Positions 1 to 5,748 of a stretch of DNA of 6,181 bases are shown piece after piece. Source of the stretch: Bacillota bacterium (GTDB lineage: Bacteria; Bacillota; Clostridia; Peptostreptococcales; Natronincolaceae). Each line of letters opens with the position of its first letter. The first letter of the stretch is position 1. Where the stretch lies: positions 1 through 6,181 of the forward strand of contig JAEWHG010000134.1 of assembly GCA_023387935.1 (NCBI GenBank). The letters are read 5' to 3'. Under the pieces are notes generated by a model, which was not told the DNA's origin, did not search any database, and saw nothing but the letters and a program-made list of their open reading frames with translations. The position numbers were made by a program, and so were the translations under genes.

Positions 1-261
1 CTGGAAAAGGAAAGTATGCTAAGTAGTGATTATAGATATATTTTAGCTAGGTGTTATATTGAACTTAATAATTTACTAAAAGCTAGACAGATTCTAGAAA
101 AATTGCACTACGACCAGGAGCATTTAAATGATATACCTTATTGGCTAGCCTATATAGAATTAAGTGAAGAAACCATAAATAATGAACTTGTTGAGAAATA
201 TATTAAACAAGCTGAAAATTATGGTATTGATTGTGAGGAATTAAGGAAATTACATATATAA
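1..261 (+). CDS. C-terminal end of a TPR-like helical repeat protein (partial)
   Basis: The reading frame is open from the first base, so the gene enters from upstream and only its last 86 residues are visible. An internal ATG lies at 16, but no ribosome binding site precedes it, so it is probably not the start. The visible part is all helix-like. Residues about 11-35 (YRYILARCYIELNNLLKARQ and the following ILEKL) have the spacing of small and large hydrophobic residues expected of a tetratricopeptide repeat; a weaker helical pair follows to the end. TPRs are protein-protein interaction scaffolds, but the N-terminal part that would tell the function is outside the window. There is no terminator directly after the stop; the first strong one is in repeat R1 at 689-739. 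The family call is tentative; the coding call is firm. Confidence 0.6.
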   Translation: MEKESMLSSDYRYILARCYIELNNLLKARQILEKLHYDQEHLNDIPYWLAYIELSEETINNELVEKYIKQAENYGIDCEELRKLHI

Positions 262-302
262 TAAGGAATCTAAAATATAATTGATTGTATACTTACTGAT
301 GA

Positions 303-416
303 CTAACCCGTGGAAATATTGAGCATAGAGAATACTATCTAAACTGATCTAGTAGGCACAAAAGAGAAGAGAGAAAACGGTATGTATTATTACAAGAATT
401 TTTAGAAGACAGATAA
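303..416 (+). pseudogene. possible decayed gene end
   Basis: One frame between the TPR gene and repeat R1 reads as a plausible charged helical C-terminus (for example RHKREERKRYVLLQEFLEDR, ending at 416) but has an internal TGA after 14 codons and no start or ribosome binding site. It resembles the end of a broken gene, but no family is recognised and chance is a real alternative. The rest of 262-469 shows nothing I can name. Confidence 0.15.
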
Positions 417-469
417 AATAGATTTTCGATAATTTATATTAGTAATCAAACCATAGTTAACTCCTATCT

Positions 470-740
470 AAAAGAGCTCAGAATAGATATTTGTTTGTAG
501 CTTACTACAAAGTAAAGTGTTCCATAATGTGAAAAAACAGCGATTGGTCTATTTAGATAGCTGCGGCTCATGCATCACTACGTCATCCTCAGTAATTGAC
601 AACGTCCTCCGATTTAATTGGAGACGTATACACATAAAATTAGATGTATAACCTAAAACGATTGCTTTCTATAGCATCGGTATAAGAGAACAGGGTGTGC
701 CACAATCCAGTGAAAACTTGGTGGCGCACCCTGTTTTTTG
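470..740 (+). repeat. Dispersed repeat copy R1 (head, core, tail type A)
   Basis: This is the first of four same-orientation copies. The core begins at 515 with AAGTGTTCCATAATGTGAAA and runs to about 699. It is closely similar to 3674-3859 and 4990-5175. The most conserved block (about 582-635) contains TCAGTAATTGACAACGTCC and a hairpin at 602-627. A second small hairpin, CGATTGCT/AGCATCG, lies at 659-679. The 45 bp before the core are weakly similar to the heads of R2 and R4. The copy ends in the intrinsic terminator at 689-739. No open reading frame is conserved between copies on either strand, so it is non-coding. It could be a mobile or attachment element or a small RNA gene. Confidence 0.85.
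689..739 (+). terminator. Strong intrinsic terminator at the end of R1
   Basis: The left arm ACAGGGTGTGCCAC (690-703) pairs with GTGGCGCACCCTGT (721-734) with a single G-U wobble, and an outer A-T pair extends it. The 17-base loop is followed by a run of six T (734-739). It ends any transcript from the TPR gene or from R1 itself. R2 carries a decayed version of the same segment that no longer pairs well. Confidence 0.9.
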
Positions 741-1073
741 TATAGAAAAAACATAGGATGTTTTGTAGATAGGGGCAATTTTATTTCGATTGACTATTAG
801 ATATTTTATAAAAGGCAAACCTGTGTTTTTTCTGCAAAATGGACCAATGTTCGTTGAAACTTAGTAATAACAATAATTATATTAATTAGATTATAGTTGA
901 TGGATTAATAATCAAGATGTAACATTATAGATAAATAGGAATTTATTGATTAAATTATTGTTATATATGGAATATAAGAAAACGTATCAGAGCCTACATA
1001 TATTTCAATGCTTAAATTATAAATTTTCATATATAAAATCTAGTAATTTCAATGCATATATCCGCAAATAAAA
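741..1073. other. Long AT-rich non-coding stretch upstream of the acyltransferase
   Basis: There is no credible reading frame on either strand. The stretch is strongly AT-rich with many short inverted repeats, as expected by chance at this composition. A 10-bp direct repeat, ATTTCAATGC, occurs at 1002-1011 and 1046-1055; its meaning is unclear. The recognisable control signals lie after this stretch, at 1074-1150. Confidence 0.5.
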
Positions 1074-1088
1074 TGATAATTATTATCG
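1074..1088. promoter_or_regulatory. Putative Fur box upstream of the acyltransferase gene
   Basis: TGATAAT-T-ATTATCG matches the 7-1-7 Bacillus Fur box TGATAATnATTATCA at all but the last defined position. It lies 14 bp upstream of the -35 hexamer at 1103. The related PerR (TTATAAT half site) and Zur (TCGTAAT half site) boxes fit less well. It suggests iron-dependent control, or decides between overlapping promoters, since a second TATAAT lies at 1095-1100. Confidence 0.6.
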
Positions 1089-1102
1089 AATTTATATAAT
1101 CA

Positions 1103-1131
1103 TTGAATATAAAATTTTATTCAAATATAAT
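1103..1131 (+). promoter_or_regulatory. Sigma-A promoter of the acyltransferase gene
   Basis: TTGAAT (1103-1108), a 17-bp spacer and a consensus TATAAT (1126-1131) give a predicted start near 1138, about 40 bp before the ATG. The -35 hexamer TTGAAT and ATTCAA (1119-1124) form an inverted repeat across the spacer, which could be an operator. The palindrome GGTTCCGGAGCC (1139-1150) falls at the predicted transcript start. Confidence 0.7.
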
Positions 1132-1138
1132 GAAAATA

Positions 1139-1150
1139 GGTTCCGGAGCC
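1139..1150. promoter_or_regulatory. GC-rich palindrome at the predicted transcript start
   Basis: GGTTCCGGAGCC is a 12-bp near-perfect palindrome (one T-G exception) in otherwise strongly AT-rich DNA, placed just after the -10 box. It could be an operator, or a small 5' hairpin with a CCGG loop. No specific regulator is recognised. Confidence 0.35.
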
Positions 1151-1178
1151 TAATATACAAAAATAGGAGAATAAAATT

Positions 1179-2186
1179 ATGTATCATGGAAGATTTAAAG
1201 GAACTCACTATGAAGCAGGATATAAGTGGGGAGCTTTACTAAAAAAAAATGAAAAAAAGCTAAACAGTTGTCCCAATTATGAAGTAGAAGAAACAAAAAT
1301 TCAATTTGGAAGAGAGTGTAAGGAAATCTTTGAAAAATATTATCCTGAAATAGTTCAAGAAGTTAAAGGAATAGCCCATGGAAATGAAACTTCATTTGAA
1401 TACTTATGTGGAATGTTATTTTCTATGTATTGCTTTGAGTTTGATAATAAATGTACTTGTTTTGCTATAAATAACAAAGATCAGATTTTATTTGGTAGAA
1501 ATAGTGATTTTTTAGTAAGTTTAGAAAACCTATATATGAACTGTCTTTATAACTTAGATAATGTTTACTCATTTAATGGAAATACAACTGCCTTTGTTCA
1601 AATGGAAGATGGTGTAAATGAAGAAGGTTTAGCGGCAGGTTTAACTTTTATATATCCAAATTTAAGAAAACCAGGATTTAATTCAGGAATATTAGTCAGA
1701 TATATTCTGGAAAAATGTAAAACTACACAAGATGCAATTACAGCTATAAAAACTCTACCTATAGCCTCTCAACAAACTATCACCCTTGCTGATAAAAATG
1801 GTCATATAGCTGTAGTTGAATGTAACAGTGAAAAAGTGGTAGTTATAACACCAAAACTTGGGGAAGATTTTGTATCAACAACTAACCATTTTAACACAGC
1901 TGAAATGAAAGGCTACCAAAATACTCAAATAGACAATTGGCGCTCTTTTGAGAGATATGAAACAACTAAAAATGCTTTAGCTAGTAATAAAGATAAGTAT
2001 AGCCTAGATTTTTCTATGAATTTACTTGGTGGCAAGTATGGATTTATGTGCCAGTATGATAGAAAAACTAACACTGATACTGTATGGTCAGTAGTTTATG
2101 ACTTGAAAAATAATCAAATTTGGAGAGTTGAAGGTAACCCAGGTCGTAAGAAATTTAAGGAAGATACCCGTTTTAAAATAAGTTGA
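1179..2186 (+). CDS. Acyltransferase/amidase of the C45 (penicillin acyltransferase-like) Ntn-hydrolase family
   Basis: This is a 335-residue protein of the linear amide C-N hydrolase superfamily (peptidase family C45, isopenicillin-N/6-APA acyltransferase-like). Members mature by self-cleavage before a cysteine, which becomes the N-terminal nucleophile and cleaves or transfers acyl amides. The candidate nucleophile is Cys92 in KCTCFAI (aligning with the CTT of the fungal enzyme); Cys94 is a less likely alternative. Further family marks are GRNSDF (106-111), the GVNEEGLAAG turn (145-154) and a C-terminal YDLKNNQIWRVEGNPGRKKF segment. The length is usual for bacterial members. No signal peptide is seen, so it is probably cytoplasmic. 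The start is firm: AGGAGA at 1165-1170 lies 8 bases before the ATG. It has its own promoter and a putative Fur box. The true substrate cannot be read from sequence; most bacterial homologues are uncharacterised and need not act on penicillins. Confidence 0.88.
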   Translation: MYHGRFKGTHYEAGYKWGALLKKNEKKLNSCPNYEVEETKIQFGRECKEIFEKYYPEIVQEVKGIAHGNETSFEYLCGMLFSMYCFEFDNKCTCFAINNKDQILFGRNSDFLVSLENLYMNCLYNLDNVYSFNGNTTAFVQMEDGVNEEGLAAGLTFIYPNLRKPGFNSGILVRYILEKCKTTQDAITAIKTLPIASQQTITLADKNGHIAVVECNSEKVVVITPKLGEDFVSTTNHFNTAEMKGYQNTQIDNWRSFERYETTKNALASNKDKYSLDFSMNLLGGKYGFMCQYDRKTNTDTVWSVVYDLKNNQIWRVEGNPGRKKFKEDTRFKIS

Positions 2187-2231
2187 TAAAATCCAATTTG
2201 TATGATCGATTAGATATAAAGCAAACAATAA

Positions 2232-2396
2232 GATAGCTTTATTGTTGAACAAGCTCGTCCATCATATGCAAAATATGGGGCTGATAATAAATTATGTCAT
2301 AAGAGATATAATGGTGGACATGGACTGACAAAAGAGAGGTTTGATTACATCATCGAATGGTTGTGTATGAGTGACGAATACAAAGCTATTCATTAG
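2232..2396 (+). pseudogene. C-terminal remnant of an alpha/beta hydrolase
   Basis: A stop-free frame of 54 codons ends at TAG 2394 and has no start or ribosome binding site; a TAA lies directly upstream in frame. The peptide includes the segment YNGGHGLTKERFDYIIEWL, which resembles the C-terminus of alpha/beta-fold esterases and dienelactone-hydrolase-like enzymes, where GGH carries the catalytic histidine and the last helix ends in an E-W-L pattern. The N-terminal part with the nucleophile elbow is missing. An 8-bp inverted repeat (AACAATAA 2224-2231 and TTATTGTT 2239-2246) sits at its left edge. It is best read as the leftover of a gene truncated by rearrangement. The family call comes from pattern alone. 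Confidence 0.5.
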
Positions 2397-2414
2397 ACGT
2401 GACAGTTAAATATA

Positions 2415-2446
2415 GCGAAGTAAAAATTATATAATACAAATGGAGG
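2415..2446 (+). promoter_or_regulatory. Leader block shared with the small membrane protein gene, with start-deciding ribosome binding site
   Basis: GCGAAGTAAA (2415-2424) followed after exactly 17 bases by GGAGGAA recurs before the gene at 5469 (5427-5458) with the same spacing. The GGAGG at 2442-2446 lies 5 bases before ATG 2452 and overlaps the upstream in-frame ATG at 2440, so translation should start at 2452, not 2440. No convincing -35/-10 pair was found here. Confidence 0.5.
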
Positions 2447-2451
2447 AAAAA

Positions 2452-3450
2452 ATGGCATTTGAAGAGATGGTAGAGAAAGATTTTAGTGGTTGTATTTCTG
2501 TTGTTAAAAATGGAACTGTGATTTTTGAGAAAAACTATGGGTACGCTGATTTATCTAATAAAATTCCTAATAAACTTAATACCAAATTTGCTACTGCTTC
2601 AGCAGGAAAGGTTTTTGTTGCGGTTGCCATTTTACAACTAATAGAAAGTGAAAAACTAAGGTTTGATGATAACATAGGAAATTTACTTGATTTTGATTTA
2701 AAGGAAATTGATAAGAGAATAACAGTTAGACAACTGTTATGTCACACATCTGGAATTCCAGATTACTTTGATGAAAGTATAATGAGTGAATATGATGAAT
2801 TGTGGAAAGATTATCCTAACTATAAAATTAGGAAGTCATCTGATTTAATACCACTTTTTATTAACAAACCTATGATATATCGACCAGGAGAAAGATTTCA
2901 ATACAATAATACTGGCTTTGTCGTATTAGGTTTAATTATTGAAAAGCTGACCGGTCAATTATTTGATGAATACCTAAAAAAGAATGTTTTTGAACCTTGT
3001 AGTATGTTTGATACAGGTTACTATGAATTGGATAGATTACCTGAGAATTGTGCTAACTCGTATATATATGACAAGAAACGTGGAGAATATTATACGAATA
3101 TTTATAGTGTAGATGTTAAAGGAACTGGTGCAGGAGGAGGATTTACTACAGTTTTAGATATAAATAAGTTTTGGTCAAATTTATTAAGTGGGAAACTTAT
3201 TTCTAATAAAATGTTGGAACAGATGTTAAGTGTACAAAGTAGCAGTAATTCAGAATACTATGGATATGGTATTTGGCTTGATAAGATAGAGGATAATACA
3301 TATATACCATATTTTCAAGGTTGTGATCCAGGGGTAAGTCTTATATCAAGTTATGATGCAGTTAACAATACTGGTATTACGGTAGTAAGTAATTTTGGAT
3401 GTAATGTATGGAAATTAAAAAGTAATATATCTAGTGTCATTGATAAATAA
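2452..3450 (+). CDS. Serine hydrolase of the beta-lactamase (class C/PBP-like) fold
   Basis: This is a 332-residue member of the beta-lactamase Pfam family, which includes class C beta-lactamases, DD-peptidases, esterases and many proteins of unknown role. Counting from the ATG at 2452, the SxxK motif with the nucleophile is Ser50-Ala-Gly-Lys53. The segment CHTSGIPDYF typical of the family is at about 97-106, and the YxN motif is Tyr151-Asn-Asn153. A glycine-rich stretch, GAGGGFTT, lies at 227-234. The third motif, usually KTG or HxG, appears as FQGCDPG near 288-294, so the basic or His residue is replaced. There is no signal peptide, lipobox or membrane anchor, so unlike true beta-lactamases and DD-peptidases it is predicted to stay in the cytoplasm. 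It is therefore more likely an esterase or peptidase than a resistance enzyme. No terminator follows closely. Confidence 0.88.
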   Translation: MAFEEMVEKDFSGCISVVKNGTVIFEKNYGYADLSNKIPNKLNTKFATASAGKVFVAVAILQLIESEKLRFDDNIGNLLDFDLKEIDKRITVRQLLCHTSGIPDYFDESIMSEYDELWKDYPNYKIRKSSDLIPLFINKPMIYRPGERFQYNNTGFVVLGLIIEKLTGQLFDEYLKKNVFEPCSMFDTGYYELDRLPENCANSYIYDKKRGEYYTNIYSVDVKGTGAGGGFTTVLDINKFWSNLLSGKLISNKMLEQMLSVQSSSNSEYYGYGIWLDKIEDNTYIPYFQGCDPGVSLISSYDAVNNTGITVVSNFGCNVWKLKSNISSVIDK

Positions 3451-3501
3451 ATATGATTATAATAATATGTTTGCTAGAATTGATTTGGTTGAAATGATTA
3501 T

Positions 3502-3599
3502 AGTTCCTTTAACTTTGTTGCTATACCAACTATTATTCTATTGTAAAGTTAGCTGTAAAACATGCAATAAAGGAACTTAAAAAGGATGGCAAAATATAA
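3502..3599. other. Nested inverted repeats and possible gene remnant after the serine hydrolase
   Basis: AGTTCCTTTA (3502-3511) and TAAAGGAACT (3568-3577) are perfect 10-bp inverted repeats, and AACTTT/AAAGTT (3511-3516, 3545-3550) is nested inside, so a 76-base folded structure is possible. No T-run follows closely, so it is not a classical terminator. The same stretch has a frame ending VKLAVKHAIKELKKDGKI and a stop at 3597-3599. This looks like a real C-terminus but has no start; it may be the remnant of a lost gene. Confidence 0.3.
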
Positions 3600-3626
3600 A
3601 GTAAACGATGCAAGATGCATTATTCT

Positions 3627-3894
3627 TATTTTGTACAGTTTATCGGAACAGCTATAAAATTTATGCTTACAAAAAGTGTTCCATAATGTGAAAAAACGGT
3701 GATTAGTCTATTTTAATTACTGTCGTTCACGCATCATTACGTCATCCTCAGTAATTGACAACGTCCTCCGATTAAATTGGAGATGTATACATATAAAACT
3801 AGACGCATAACCAAAAACGATTGCTCTCTATAGCGGTGGTATAAGATAACAGGGTGTGTTGTAATTCATGCGGCATTAGTGTAGGCGCTATGAG
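3627..3894 (+). repeat. Dispersed repeat copy R2 (head, core, decayed tail type A)
   Basis: The head at 3627-3673 matches 5749-5797 (R4), including AGCTATAAAA and the ATG-CTT-CAA pattern just before AAGTGTTCC. The core is at 3674-3859, and its hairpin at 3761-3786 keeps pairing through a C-to-T change that makes a G-U pair. After the core the sequence follows R1 for about 35 more bases, but the terminator stem has decayed. Tail type B, present in R3 and R4, is absent. The sequence after about 3894 belongs to the leader of the kinase gene. Confidence 0.85.
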
Positions 3895-3922
3895 AAAGAA
3901 ATAAGATAATCCATGCTATATT

Positions 3923-3962
3923 AACCAGCGAGTAGCCACTATGTTGCTCACTGGTTTTATTT
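3923..3962 (+). terminator. Hairpin with T-rich tail upstream of the kinase gene (terminator or attenuator)
   Basis: AACCAG-C-GAGTAGC (3923-3936) pairs with GTTGCTC-A-CTGGTT (3943-3956) with one mismatch and a 6-base loop, followed by TTATTTATT. It may insulate the kinase from upstream transcription or act as a leader attenuator. A five-codon frame (MRKK, 3890-3904) precedes it, but no ribosome binding site supports that frame. Confidence 0.5.
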
Positions 3963-4002
3963 ATTGTACAATGTTTATGTACAGAGACAAAGACAAGAGA
4001 AG

Positions 4003-4018
4003 TTGCAACATTGCAACA
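4003..4018. repeat. Tandem 8-bp repeat before the kinase ribosome binding site
   Basis: TTGCAACA occurs twice in direct succession (4003-4010, 4011-4018), just before GGGAGAGGG. Further upstream TGTACA occurs at 3965-3970 and 3978-3983, itself palindromic and 13 bp apart. Either could be an operator. No regulator is recognised, and no clear -35/-10 pair was found. Confidence 0.4.
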
Positions 4019-4040
4019 GAATTGGGAGAGGGTTTGAATA

Positions 4041-4991
4041 GTGATGCTGAGAAATGACGGAACTTTATATTTCAATTTTGAAAATATTTTCCAACAGGGT
4101 GATAAAGAGCATATAGCAGAATATTATGATGATGCTTTTTTGCAGAAAGTTTTACATGATATTAAAACATATACAGTCAAATGGGAATTAAATGATTTAC
4201 AGTTCGTTTCATATTTTTCAGTTAACTGTATTTTTACAGGCTATTCTAGGCAGTACGGTGATATTGTTTTAAAAATTGGGAAACCTTCTAAACAAACTTT
4301 TGCAGAATATCAAACATTGATTGATTATAACGCACATAGATTTTGTAAACTTTACGATGCAGACCTTGAAAACGGTGTGCTTCTTTTAGAAAACATCAAA
4401 CCAGGCACGCGATTAAGAGAAGAAAAATCTCTTGAAACAAGGCTGGATGTCTTATGTTCTATTTATAGTGGGCTGCATATAGAAGCTCCTGATATAACAA
4501 AATATCCTACTTATTTAAGTTGGGTACAAAGAATAACGGAATACATGAGCAACAGGCACGACTGTGTTGAATTATTCACTTATATGAAAATGGCCGAGAA
4601 AATTTGCATGGAACTATCGTGCCAATATACGAAAAAAAGATTACTGCATGGCGACTTGCATCACGATAATATCCTGTTAGGAAATGATTGGCAGTATCAT
4701 TTGATTGACCCTAAAGGGGTAATAGGTGATCCAATATTTGATATAGGTCGTTTTATACTAAATGAACCATATAAAGAAACGCCTGAACCCAGCGAAACAG
4801 TTAAAACGATTATAAAGAAATTATCAGGAAAATTGAACCTTCCCGAGGCTGTAATAATGAAGAGCTTTTTTATTGAAATAGCAATGGGAACTTGCTGGAG
4901 CGTTGAGGACGGTAATTACAAAGAATACTTGAAACAATTGGAAAGTGTGGCATTTGTCAAGGGTTTATTAGATGAGTCTTGGAGCCTATAA
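4041..4991 (+). CDS. Aminoglycoside/hydroxyurea-type phosphotransferase (APH(6)-like family)
   Basis: This is a 316-residue small-molecule kinase with the protein-kinase-like fold. The ATP-binding lysine is probably Lys78 in DIVLKIG, with Glu89 as its partner and a hinge at LLLENIK (114-120). The catalytic loop is HGDLHHDN (203-210) with Asp205 and Asn210, and the metal-binding motif is IDPKGVIGDP (222-231) with Asp223. The HGDLHHDN and IDPKGxIG pair is characteristic of the streptomycin 6-kinase/hydroxyurea kinase family. All catalytic residues are present, so it should be active. Whether it confers resistance, and to which drug, cannot be told. Start: GTG at 4041 lies 8 bases after GGGAGAGGG and the next codon is ATG (4044); either is possible. 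By eye its GC content is higher than that of the flanking genes, which suggests separate acquisition. The stop codon overlaps the first bases of repeat R3, and R2 lies upstream. Confidence 0.88.
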   Translation: MMLRNDGTLYFNFENIFQQGDKEHIAEYYDDAFLQKVLHDIKTYTVKWELNDLQFVSYFSVNCIFTGYSRQYGDIVLKIGKPSKQTFAEYQTLIDYNAHRFCKLYDADLENGVLLLENIKPGTRLREEKSLETRLDVLCSIYSGLHIEAPDITKYPTYLSWVQRITEYMSNRHDCVELFTYMKMAEKICMELSCQYTKKRLLHGDLHHDNILLGNDWQYHLIDPKGVIGDPIFDIGRFILNEPYKETPEPSETVKTIIKKLSGKLNLPEAVIMKSFFIEIAMGTCWSVEDGNYKEYLKQLESVAFVKGLLDESWSL

Positions 4992-5325
4992 GTGTTCCGT
5001 GATGTAAAAAAATAGAAAATGGTCTAATTTGATTACTGCCGCCCAGGCATCACTACATCATCCTCAGTAATTGACAACGTCCTCCGATTAAATTGGAGAC
5101 GTATACACATAAACCTAGATGTATAACCAAAAACGATTGCTCTCTATAGCGTTTATATAAGATAACAAAGTGTGCTGAAAGTATAAATAAAGACCAATTG
5201 AAGTAATTATTAAAGCAGTATAGTTGATGCTCTAAATCTTTATATACTAAGGTTTTGAGAGACTTTATTTAAATAAATAAGGGGGTATTGTCTTTGGGTA
5301 ATTTTAAAGGATAATACTCTTTTTT
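4990..5325 (+). repeat. Dispersed repeat copy R3 (no head, core, tail type B)
   Basis: The core (4990-5175) starts with AAGTGTTCC at the second base of the kinase stop codon. The head seen before R2 and R4 is missing and replaced by kinase coding sequence. The invariant block spans about 5057-5110 with its hairpin at 5077-5102. TGGTCT (5020-5025) pairs with AGACCA (5191-5196) and could close the whole core as one folded domain. Tail type B (5187-5325) is homologous to R4 5865-6007 and ends in a terminator. It also serves as the transcription end for the kinase gene. Confidence 0.85.
5283..5325 (+). terminator. Intrinsic terminator at the end of R3
   Basis: GGGTATTGTCTTT (5283-5295) pairs along its full length with AAAGGATAATACTC (5306-5319), including a few G-U pairs, around a loop of about 11 bases. 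Six T follow (5320-5325). Confidence 0.85.
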
Positions 5326-5349
5326 ATTGATTATTTAAATTAGGGAGTA

Positions 5350-5364
5350 ATTCTATGATAGAAT
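5350..5364. promoter_or_regulatory. Perfect 7-1-7 inverted repeat, candidate operator
   Basis: ATTCTAT-G-ATAGAAT is an exact 15-bp palindrome with a single central base, about 100 bp before the small membrane protein gene and after the R3 terminator. The geometry is that of Fur/PerR-type or other dimeric repressor sites, but the sequence does not match the Fur, PerR, Zur or LexA consensus. Confidence 0.4.
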
Positions 5365-5426
5365 GGTAGTGTAAAACTTTTACTGGATTAGGAAGATTTA
5401 TATTAGAATCAGATATGTAGGATAAG

Positions 5427-5458
5427 GCGAAGTAAAGAATATTTATATTTGACGGAGG
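5427..5458 (+). promoter_or_regulatory. Second copy of the leader block GCGAAGTAAA-17-GGAGGAA
   Basis: It is identical in its first 10 bases, its spacing and its ribosome binding site to 2415-2446 before the serine hydrolase. GGAGG at 5454-5458 is the ribosome binding site of the small membrane protein gene. Confidence 0.5.
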
Positions 5459-5468
5459 AATAGTGATC

Positions 5469-5699
5469 ATGAATATATTAAAATCAACTAGTTGGTTATT
5501 GATAATATTTTTTGCAGTAGCGAGTATATTTGGGCTAACAAGCGGTTTGCAGCTTTTACTGTTTTGCTTTGGACTAAAAGAGTTCTTAAGTGCAAAAGAA
5601 TACTATGATAATCAACAAAAGAATCTGGCAATTGGGTCTGTAATCGTTGGCATTTTTGTGTGTATATGTGCATTTCTTTCTATAACCAATATAATTTAA
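5469..5699 (+). CDS. Small membrane protein, DUF3953-like
   Basis: This is a 76-residue hydrophobic protein. Membrane segments are predicted at about 9-23 (tryptophan, then a run of Leu/Ile/Phe), a short one at about 27-39 (LQLLLFCFGLKEF) and a last one at about 53-74. A charged loop, SAKEYYDNQQKN, separates the last two. The layout, with F-GLKEF before the charged loop and a final hydrophobic stretch, resembles the DUF3953 family of small Bacillota membrane proteins, whose function is unknown. The start could be ATG 5469, 10 bases after GGAGG, or GTG 5463, only 4 bases after it; ATG is preferred. It lies alone between R3 and R4, so it is presumably transcribed by itself. The family call is from memory of the pattern and is moderate; the coding call is good. 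Confidence 0.7.
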   Translation: MNILKSTSWLLIIFFAVASIFGLTSGLQLLLFCFGLKEFLSAKEYYDNQQKNLAIGSVIVGIFVCICAFLSITNII

Positions 5700-5748
5700 C
5701 ATTACATATTATGAGCATAATTCCCGAGTATGTATGACGTATTTTTTA

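Noticed and set aside
572..600. Small peptide MHHYVILSN in the R1 core
   Set aside because: The ATG is ACG in R2 and AGG in R3, and there is no ribosome binding site.
596..624. Promoter with TTGACA in the core
   Set aside because: No -10 hexamer lies at 16-18 bases; the expected position falls in the conserved hairpin.
515..740. IS element or MITE with terminal inverted repeats
   Set aside because: The start AAGTGTTCC has no inverted counterpart at the end of any copy, and no target site duplication is visible.
2440..2451. Start of the serine hydrolase at ATG 2440
   Set aside because: The GGAGG ribosome binding site overlaps this ATG and is properly spaced for ATG 2452.
3454..3468. Second Fur box after the serine hydrolase
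   Set aside because: TGATTATAATAATAT is only AT-rich; too few positions match the consensus and no gene start follows.
3866..4075. Minus-strand frame of 69 codons
   Set aside because: It overlaps the kinase start, the leader hairpin and R2, has no ribosome binding site and shows no recognisable family.
5488..5673. Minus-strand frame of 61 codons
   Set aside because: It lies entirely within the small membrane protein gene in opposite orientation and has no ribosome binding site of its own; it is a shadow frame.
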